Shown here: positions 57,456 through 64,000 of the stretch, in pieces
Layout of the letters: each line of letters opens with the position of its first letter
Position numbering within the stretch: the stretch's first letter is position 1
NCBI RefSeq assembly: GCF_012027305.1
Contig: NZ_SNUF01000001.1
Span: forward strand, 1,116,001 to 1,180,000
Reading direction: 5' to 3'
Length of the DNA: 64,000 bases
From: Thermococcus sp. MAR1
Lineage (GTDB): Archaea > Methanobacteriota_B > Thermococci > Thermococcales > Thermococcaceae
The notes under the pieces: generated by a model
Database searches by the model: none
Seen by the model: only the letters and a program-made list of their open reading frames with translations
Told to the model about the DNA's origin: nothing
Program-made: the position numbers and the translations under genes

Positions 57456-60400
57456 ATGAGAAGGTTGGAGGCTTTTGTCATTGGAATGCTCCTTGTATTT
57501 AGCATTATGGGAACGTTTTACCCTGTGAAGGGAGAGCAACAGTGCACGCCCGATAACCCGTGCTACATAACCCAGTGCACCATGATAACCCAGAGTGGCT
57601 ACTACAAACTCGCAAACGACATAGTCGTGAACGATGTCAGCCAGCTTATACCAGTCAACTTTGACAACGAGGGAAACAACGCGGGTTTATCCTGCATAGC
57701 CATCTACTCAGAAGGCGTAATAATAGACGGGAACGGGAGGGCGGTAACTCTAAAAATCCCCATGGAAGAAAGACCTCCCCTGGCCCTCTCGGCGGTCTAT
57801 GTTGAAGGCTTCGAGACCTTCGCAATGGAAGAGGAGATAAGAAACCTCGTGATAGACGGCTGGGACGTAGGGGTGGACACGGGGGTAAGTGGACTCCGCT
57901 ATACCGTTGAGGACATAATGAACCCAAGCCTGGAGGTGGTCTACTCCAACCACTACGTTACGTTCGGTATACTCCCCGGGAAGAAGACGAACTTCCTCCT
58001 GTACAACAACACCATAAGAAACACGATAGTTGGCATCGCAATAGCCGGGCCGGTTGTATCGGACCCAGGGATAGTGGAAGGGGACTTCTTCGGGTATTTA
58101 AGGGATGCCCTGCCAACCTTCTCAGGTCTCGTGGAGAACACCTTCGAGGACAACGTTATAAGTGTACATATCTATGGTGTAACAGCGGGAGGCAATGTTA
58201 CGGTCCCGTTTCTCATAGCCAATAACACTGTGAGAAGGTCATACCTGGGCATCTATATATTAACTTCCGTTCCGGCAGTTAGGGAAGTGGGTTATTTCGA
58301 TAAGCTCCCAATGGCAGTAGGACCAACGCTCGTAAACAACGAAATAGTGAACAACACGCAGGGAGTGACTATAGTAGCATCAAAGAGGGTCGGGTTCATA
58401 AACAACTCGGTGAGGAACAACAGGTTTGGAGTAGTTGTCCTCGGAGAGATGAACATATCTAGGATTATCCTCGAAGCCAGGGAACATGAGGGGATACTCG
58501 GGTGTGATATGGACTGTCTCTCTGACTACTGGATCGGCATTACCTCAAACGTAACAATTTCAGGAAACGAGATAACCAACAACACGTGGGGAATAGCAAT
58601 ATCAACGGCGGAGAACCTGACCATCTCGGGCAACTTAATAGCTGACAACAGGGATACCTATGAGGAAGTGCCCTACACCCTGCCAAACGGAAAGGAAGTA
58701 GAAGCCTATGCAATTCCCAGCTTCCCCCTCCACGGCATAGGGCTTTACCTCCACAACGTCTCCAACTCATTGATAGAGAACAACGAGCTCTTCGGGAACG
58801 GTATCGGACCACTCACTCTGGAGTATTTCCCCTTCTGCGAGTCCTGCGAGTATATAGCTGACATGGCCAGAAACCACGCCCCCCTCGGCTATATCGGGGC
58901 TTTAATAGACATCGAAGGTGAGAACAACACGATCAGGGAAAACTACATCCACGATAACGCTGGAATTGGTATCTACCTCCGCTCCAGGGATGAGCTAGAG
59001 AAAAACGTTCTCGTTAACGATTACATCTCCACGATTGGCACTGACGGCTACTTTACGGATTTTGAGGTAAAGGAAACGACCGTGAACGGAAGGCCTGTGC
59101 TGATGGTGAAGAATGCGAAAGACGTCCTCATAAACAATGCAGGCCAGGTGTTTGTGGTTAACTCAAGCAACGTTAGGATTGAGGGGCTGGAGTTTCAGAA
59201 TTCCAGGGCAACGCCTGTTATTGTGTCAGGTTCCTCGGACGTTGAGATAATGGGAATAAATGCTAAAGAGCTTGAGAGCATCGCCGGAATCTACGTCCAG
59301 GATTCAAGTGGAGTCAGAATAACGGAGAGCAGCTTTAACGGGAACTATTACGCCTCTATTGGGGTTAAGGGTTCGAAGGATGTCCTAATTGAGGGCAACA
59401 GGTTCTCGGAGAACTTTGGGATTCCGGTGCTTGCCAGTGGGGTTGAGGGACTTGATATTAGTAACAACGAAATGTCCTCTTCAGGTGGAGGAATTGTTGC
59501 TCTCAACATCGAAAACGGCAGAATAACTAAGAACGAGATAAGCGATGCGGTAATGAGAAAAAGGCTCCTCGGATGGAGCGGCGAATACTATTACGACCCG
59601 GTCTTCGGTTACTACTTCTATGCAGTGCCAGTCTTTGAGCGTCCTTACCCCTGGCTCCCCGGGATAAACGTAGGATACTCGCCGATTGCTACGATAGCGG
59701 TCAACGGTACCGGGATGGAGATAACGAGCAACGAGATTCTCGAAAACGAGCTTGCAGGAATACACGTCTGGAACGGTAAAAATGTAAAAATTACCAGCAA
59801 CAGGGTTGAAAACAACTCCCGTGGGGGAGTTATCCTTGGACTCCCCGTCAGGACGGGAAAGAACATCAGGGTTGAGAAGGTTATAGTCAGGGGGAACACC
59901 TTCGTCAACAACGGTCTCTCCATCACTGGGGATTACGGCTCAACCTTCATCGACAGACTTCTCATACCAGAGGTGCCGCTGGTGAGGAACATAAGGGTCG
60001 AGGACAACACCGTTAACGGCAGGCCTTTGGTTTACCTCGAAAACGAAGAGGGAGTGGAGATAAGCAACGCGGGTCAGGTAATAGCCGTTAACAGCACGTT
60101 CACCGTTAAAGGCCTTGACGTTGCCTTCACAGACCTGCCACTTTTGGCCATAGATTCAAGGGTCACCATCGAGGACTCAAGCTTTCAAGGACGCTGGGGA
60201 GTGGCAATCCTGAGGTCGAACGCATCAATCAAAAACACCCGCGTGGAGCACGGCGCGGAGTGGGTGTATTATTCCTACCAGGATCCCGTCTCAGAAAAAA
60301 TCGTCAACGAGAGCACACCGCTATTGTCGTTTGGCTTCCATCTGGTGTACTCGAACGCGACTTTACTCGACGTCGATGTTGTCTCAAAGGTGGAGAGCAA

Positions 60401-62630
60401 CTCCTCCATGACGGGTATAGACGTCTACGCAGAACCCACAAGGCTCTATTCGCCCGTCTCGGTGAAGATTTCGGGGGCAAAGGTGGAGAACGAGCTCACG
60501 GGAATTGACGTAACTGCTCAGGACGTTGAAGTTCTTTACTCAGAGGTCAAAAACTCTAACACCGCCATAAACGTCAAAGCCTACGGTAAAGCCACAATAA
60601 AGGGCAACTGGATAAGCAATGCCACCTGGGGACTGTGCATCTCGCCGAGCAAACACGAGAAGGTCATCATAGCGGAGAACATTATCCACAACGTTGAAGA
60701 GGCAGGGATAAACATTGGGGGCAAAGATGACCTCAGCAGCTTCAATGTAACGGGCAACGAGGTTAGAAATTCGAAGTACGGCCTCTTAGTGACGGTTCCC
60801 TACCAGGGCATGGGGGACGGGGTTATCTCGAACAACCTCTTTGCGGAGAACTACTACGGGCTGACTCTGGGAGCAAGGAGCATAGAGAATGTCGAACTTC
60901 ACACCAACTGGCTGGTTAACAACACATACGGCCTGACGATAAACGCTGAGAAATCTGAAGAAGTGACGGTTTATAACAACTACTTTGACAACTACCGGGA
61001 CGTTTACATGTCCCACACTCTGGGTGGCGTTTCCTTCAATACAACGGTAAGGCCGGGAAGAAACATCGTCGGGGGACCTTTAATAGGGGGCAACTACTGG
61101 GAGAGATACCACGGAACCGATGAGAACTTCGACGGAATAGGGGACGAGCCGTACCAAATAGCCTATGGCACCTACGACTATCTGCCCCTGATAAAGTTCA
61201 AACCAGAGCCTATAGGTGGAGAGTTCCCGATAATCATTAACGAGCCCGGCTATTACAGGCTTGAAACCGACGGGGAGAACCTCTCGATGGAATACGCGGT
61301 ACTCATAAACGCGAGCAACGTCCTCCTCGATGGAGGAAACCACACGCTGAGCGGGAAAGAATTGGCGCTCTACGGGGTGAAGGTGGAGAGCGTAGAAAAC
61401 GTCACGGTGGTGAACCTCAACCTGAAGGGCTGGCTTTTGGCGGGAATTTACGCGGAAAACACAGCCAAGATCAGGATTTCCGGAAACACCGTAACCGGGA
61501 ACACCGCTGAGGGGGTAGACGTCAGAAACTCACGGGGAGCTGAAGTTTCATACAACACCATTAAAGACCTCACCGGGGACGGCGTTTACCTGAAGGACAC
61601 CGTAAACTCCTCAATTTCGCACAACACCCTGGAGAACGCCAAGGGCTCAGGGGTGGAGCTCGACACTGGCTCGGCTGGAAACCTCGTGTGGGGGAACTCG
61701 ATAAGTTCCAGCGGTGTTGGTATCTACCTGAGACCTGGAAGCAGAAGCAATGTAATCTTTTCAAACTTGGTTATCAACAACAGCCTTGGAGTCTACGTTA
61801 GCAACTCCAAGTTCAACTTGATCTACAACAACTACTTCGACAACGCAAGGAACGTTAAGGTTCTTGGCAACGTTACCAACCACTGGAACGTCACGAAAAG
61901 GGAAGGCAAGAACATCCTCGGTGGCAATTTACTCGGCGGAAACTACTGGAGCGAGCTTAAGGACTGCGAGGACAAGAACTTAGACGGCTTCTGCGACGTT
62001 CCCTACGTCATAGATGACAACAACGTTGACTATCTGCCCCTAACGGTGTCGTCTGATACGAAGCCGCCGGAAGTTGAGATAATCTCTCCGGAGAACACGA
62101 CCTACTACCAGAACGTCACAGAAATCAAAGTTAGGGCAAGTGACGATCACGTGGTTGAAAAGGTCATGGCATTGGTTGACGGCTCAACGTGGATCACCCT
62201 AGAATTCGATGGCGAGTACTACACGGCAAAAATAACCCTGGGAGAGGGACATCACGCCATAGAAGTTTATGCGTATGATGCCGCTGGAAACGTCAACTCA
62301 ACTGGGGTTGAGTTCACCGTGGTGGTCAAAACCGCCAGCAGTTGGCAGGGAACGGCTCAGGTGTCGTTCGTAGCTCTGACCTACATATACTACCAGTGGT
62401 ACCACAGGACGCTTGAGGAATTCAACGTCCTGTACAACAGCTCTGCCCAGAACCTCGACAACGAGACCCTCGCAAGGATAAAAGACCTCCTTGTCCTCGC
62501 GAAGAAAGAGTACCTCTGGGTTGAAGAGCACTGTCCAAATCTAACTGCAGCGGACGTTAGGGCCTTCATACACATGCGAAAGGCGTATATATACATCAAA
62601 AAAGCCCTTGAGCTCCTTGGGGCTCCATAA
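57456..62630 (+). CDS. Giant exported right-handed beta-helix protein
   Basis: 1724 residues; GGGGGGAGGGG precedes the ATG. Signal peptide (1-26). Most of the protein is NosD/pectate-lyase-like beta-helix: repeated units such as ITNNTWGIAISTAENLTISG and ISGNTVTGNTAEGV, with a D-NxDGxGDxPY calcium-type motif twice (about 1220 and 1515). Residues about 1535-1625 form an Ig-like domain (PPEVEIISPENTTYYQNVTEIKV) and the last 95 a helical bundle. There is no terminal membrane helix, so it is secreted or held by partners. Possible glycan-binding or surface-layer role. Confidence 0.83.
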   Translation: MRRLEAFVIGMLLVFSIMGTFYPVKGEQQCTPDNPCYITQCTMITQSGYYKLANDIVVNDVSQLIPVNFDNEGNNAGLSCIAIYSEGVIIDGNGRAVTLKIPMEERPPLALSAVYVEGFETFAMEEEIRNLVIDGWDVGVDTGVSGLRYTVEDIMNPSLEVVYSNHYVTFGILPGKKTNFLLYNNTIRNTIVGIAIAGPVVSDPGIVEGDFFGYLRDALPTFSGLVENTFEDNVISVHIYGVTAGGNVTVPFLIANNTVRRSYLGIYILTSVPAVREVGYFDKLPMAVGPTLVNNEIVNNTQGVTIVASKRVGFINNSVRNNRFGVVVLGEMNISRIILEAREHEGILGCDMDCLSDYWIGITSNVTISGNEITNNTWGIAISTAENLTISGNLIADNRDTYEEVPYTLPNGKEVEAYAIPSFPLHGIGLYLHNVSNSLIENNELFGNGIGPLTLEYFPFCESCEYIADMARNHAPLGYIGALIDIEGENNTIRENYIHDNAGIGIYLRSRDELEKNVLVNDYISTIGTDGYFTDFEVKETTVNGRPVLMVKNAKDVLINNAGQVFVVNSSNVRIEGLEFQNSRATPVIVSGSSDVEIMGINAKELESIAGIYVQDSSGVRITESSFNGNYYASIGVKGSKDVLIEGNRFSENFGIPVLASGVEGLDISNNEMSSSGGGIVALNIENGRITKNEISDAVMRKRLLGWSGEYYYDPVFGYYFYAVPVFERPYPWLPGINVGYSPIATIAVNGTGMEITSNEILENELAGIHVWNGKNVKITSNRVENNSRGGVILGLPVRTGKNIRVEKVIVRGNTFVNNGLSITGDYGSTFIDRLLIPEVPLVRNIRVEDNTVNGRPLVYLENEEGVEISNAGQVIAVNSTFTVKGLDVAFTDLPLLAIDSRVTIEDSSFQGRWGVAILRSNASIKNTRVEHGAEWVYYSYQDPVSEKIVNESTPLLSFGFHLVYSNATLLDVDVVSKVESNSSMTGIDVYAEPTRLYSPVSVKISGAKVENELTGIDVTAQDVEVLYSEVKNSNTAINVKAYGKATIKGNWISNATWGLCISPSKHEKVIIAENIIHNVEEAGINIGGKDDLSSFNVTGNEVRNSKYGLLVTVPYQGMGDGVISNNLFAENYYGLTLGARSIENVELHTNWLVNNTYGLTINAEKSEEVTVYNNYFDNYRDVYMSHTLGGVSFNTTVRPGRNIVGGPLIGGNYWERYHGTDENFDGIGDEPYQIAYGTYDYLPLIKFKPEPIGGEFPIIINEPGYYRLETDGENLSMEYAVLINASNVLLDGGNHTLSGKELALYGVKVESVENVTVVNLNLKGWLLAGIYAENTAKIRISGNTVTGNTAEGVDVRNSRGAEVSYNTIKDLTGDGVYLKDTVNSSISHNTLENAKGSGVELDTGSAGNLVWGNSISSSGVGIYLRPGSRSNVIFSNLVINNSLGVYVSNSKFNLIYNNYFDNARNVKVLGNVTNHWNVTKREGKNILGGNLLGGNYWSELKDCEDKNLDGFCDVPYVIDDNNVDYLPLTVSSDTKPPEVEIISPENTTYYQNVTEIKVRASDDHVVEKVMALVDGSTWITLEFDGEYYTAKITLGEGHHAIEVYAYDAAGNVNSTGVEFTVVVKTASSWQGTAQVSFVALTYIYYQWYHRTLEEFNVLYNSSAQNLDNETLARIKDLLVLAKKEYLWVEEHCPNLTAADVRAFIHMRKAYIYIKKALELLGAP

Positions 62631-62636
62631 AACCCT

Positions 62637-62650
62637 GTTTTTTTATTTTG
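62637..62650 (+). terminator. T-rich terminator after the beta-helix gene
   Basis: GTTTTTTTATTTTG lies 6 bases after the stop codon; long T runs terminate archaeal transcription. Confidence 0.6.
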
Positions 62651-62752
62651 TCTCATTGGCACAGTTTGTCTGGCACTGCTTGGTTATTTGCCAAGGTAGA
62701 ATACGATGAATATAAAAATGTGCTGTGCTTAACTTGGAGTCAGGTGTTGCTC

Positions 62753-64000
62753 GTGAACGCCTCCAGTCTAATTAAGTTACTGTCCAACGAGACCAACCTT
62801 GAGATACTCTCCGTCCTCAGATCCGGCTCATTTAATCCGCGAGAGCTTGCCCGAATACTGGGAAGGGATGAAACAGACGTCTCAAGGCGTTTAAGGGCGA
62901 TGGAGAGAGCTGGTCTCGTCGAGGGCAGGTGGGTCCGGATTAGGGGGAAAAACGTCAAGGTATATTCCCTCAAGGTTGATGGAATTGAGATAAGGTTTGA
63001 GCCGGGGGAGGTACTCATCAGCACTTCAAAGGGAGACCGATACGAGGTTCCCCTATTGGAGAGCAGGCATCCCCTTGTTGATATATTCGTTGGGCGGGAA
63101 AAAGAAATTGACCTAATCACCTCCTCCGAGAAGAGCGTTATAGTAATCTACGGAATAGCTGGGATTGGAAAAACAGCCCTGGCGGCGAAGCTTTTTAGTG
63201 ATGCATTCTGGTACCAGATGAGTGAAGGAGATAGTCTTGACTACTTTGCCTGGCAGGTTGGGCTGTTCCTTAACTCTCTCGGCTATGATGCCCTTCTCGA
63301 GTATTTAAGAGCCGGAGGGAGGGAAGAGAGGGACATCTTTGAGCTGCTCCTTGATGGGGTTGAGAAAAGCTCGGCAAAGATCGTTATTGATGACCTCCAC
63401 AAATGCAGGGATGAGAGGATACTCCACCTGCTTGCATTCCTCTCCGAGAAGCTCGATAAGGGGAAGCTGGTGGTGACCTCAAGGGAGAAACCAAACCTTG
63501 GTTTGAATGCCCTCTACATACGTCTATCCGGCCTAAGCCTGAAGGAGGCGTATTCACTGATAAAAGCCAAAGGCATCAACGTAAGCTCTGAGGAGTTTGC
63601 TGAGATATACCAGGTAACGTTTGGTCACCCCCTCGCCCTGACTCTTTTTTCTGAAGCCTACGATGTGGGAAAGGAGTTCAAACGAGAGAGCTTCTTTGAT
63701 TTTATCCTGAGCGAGGTTTATGAAAAGCTAAGGGAAAACGAGAGACTCTTGCTTCAGATCATGTCTCTTTTTGATGAACCCCTTGAATACGACGAAATAA
63801 GGGCACTCTACGATAAAAGAAACGTTTTTTCTGTCCTGCATTCCCTCCTGAACAAGGGGCTCATCGAGAGAAGGGGGAACCTTTATTTCGTCCACGACCT
63901 CATCAGGGGCTTTTTGAGTGAAGTTAGGGAGGTTGATGAGGCTAAACTTTACTCAAAGTACATAGGGTTTCTCCTGGAGAAGAACAACGCCAGGGACTTT
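62753..64000 (+). CDS. HTH-STAND (NB-ARC-like) ATPase, 3' end outside window
   Basis: 416 codons visible, open to the window edge. Start GTG 62753, 6 bases after AGGTG; TATA-like AATATAAAAATG at about 62709-62720. Residues 1-65 form an ArsR-type winged helix (LARILGRDETDVSRRLRAME). A P-loop ATPase follows: Walker A YGIAGIGKTAL (about 132-142), Walker B IVIDDLH (about 206), sensor TSRE and the STAND hallmark GHPLAL (about 291). A winged helix and probably repeats lie further on. Such proteins are ligand- or invader-triggered switches or MalT-like activators. Target unknown. Confidence 0.82.
   Translation, partial: MNASSLIKLLSNETNLEILSVLRSGSFNPRELARILGRDETDVSRRLRAMERAGLVEGRWVRIRGKNVKVYSLKVDGIEIRFEPGEVLISTSKGDRYEVPLLESRHPLVDIFVGREKEIDLITSSEKSVIVIYGIAGIGKTALAAKLFSDAFWYQMSEGDSLDYFAWQVGLFLNSLGYDALLEYLRAGGREERDIFELLLDGVEKSSAKIVIDDLHKCRDERILHLLAFLSEKLDKGKLVVTSREKPNLGLNALYIRLSGLSLKEAYSLIKAKGINVSSEEFAEIYQVTFGHPLALTLFSEAYDVGKEFKRESFFDFILSEVYEKLRENERLLLQIMSLFDEPLEYDEIRALYDKRNVFSVLHSLLNKGLIERRGNLYFVHDLIRGFLSEVREVDEAKLYSKYIGFLLEKNNARDF

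Noticed and set aside
1-64000. CRISPR arrays, rRNA or tRNA genes
   Set aside because: I saw no regularly spaced direct repeats, no rRNA stretches and no sequence with a T-loop and acceptor pairing. Small C/D-box RNAs cannot be excluded by eye.

Overview
The window reads as chromosome from a hyperthermophilic euryarchaeon of the Thermococcales, most likely Thermococcus. Evidence: archaeal promoters (A/T-rich TATA boxes about 25 bases before short leaders), Shine-Dalgarno sequences of the GGTGAT/GGAGGTG type in front of most genes, and marker proteins such as Alba, prefoldin alpha, archaeal class I fructose-bisphosphate aldolase, the short archaeal PurA, an Lhr-type helicase and AlaX. The species is inference. 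I found no rRNA, tRNA or CRISPR array.

Layout. 0-10 kb: envelope proteins, AlaX, a sodium/aspartate-type symporter, biotin ligase, aldolase, a biotin-carrying carboxyltransferase and CstA. 10-19 kb: a Get3/ArsA-like ATPase operon, a VapBC pair, a lipase-like hydrolase, PurA, a sugar-nucleotide epimerase and a DUF2341 surface protein. 19-30 kb: a metal block with two ferredoxin-containing MinD-type ATPases, a NifX-like protein, FeoA-FeoA-FeoB, and a leftward operon of two KaiC-like proteins, an ACT-type regulator and a metallo-beta-lactamase-fold enzyme. 30-39.8 kb: ModABC, TrmO, a CGGC-domain protein, two more NifX-like proteins with Gly/Arg-rich tails, a small membrane protein, QueD and a DUF134 regulator. 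39.8-41.2 kb: a gene-poor island with very A/T-rich flanks. 41-54 kb: PurB, Alba, a membrane-anchored HTH protein, CBS/zinc-ribbon protein, THEP1 NTPase, MtnA, two further PIN modules, an iron alcohol dehydrogenase, an MFS exporter, the Lhr helicase and an M20 peptidase. 55-64 kb: a set of exported proteins (transglutaminase-like, membrane-anchored domain protein, 1724-residue beta-helix protein) and a truncated HTH-STAND ATPase.

How the genes work together. Sites resembling the bacterial DtxR box (TTAGGTTAGSCTAACCTAA) lie at the MinD/NifX divergent promoter, the feo promoter, the KaiC-like operon promoter and the left edge of the A/T-rich island, which suggests an iron regulon. A second motif (TGTGCATAYGCNCA) sits at the promoters of all three NifX-like genes and at a promoter-like site before feo. 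The three NifX-like proteins, two Fe-S ATPases, the small membrane protein and the DUF134 regulator look like one dispersed metal-cluster system, and this is my best candidate for an undescribed system. The iron-box-controlled pair of KaiC-like proteins with a proline after the Walker lysine is the second.

Two genes (DUF2250 at 23.3 kb and trmO at 32.9 kb) each appear to lack two bases of a dinucleotide run. These could be real frameshifts or sequence errors.
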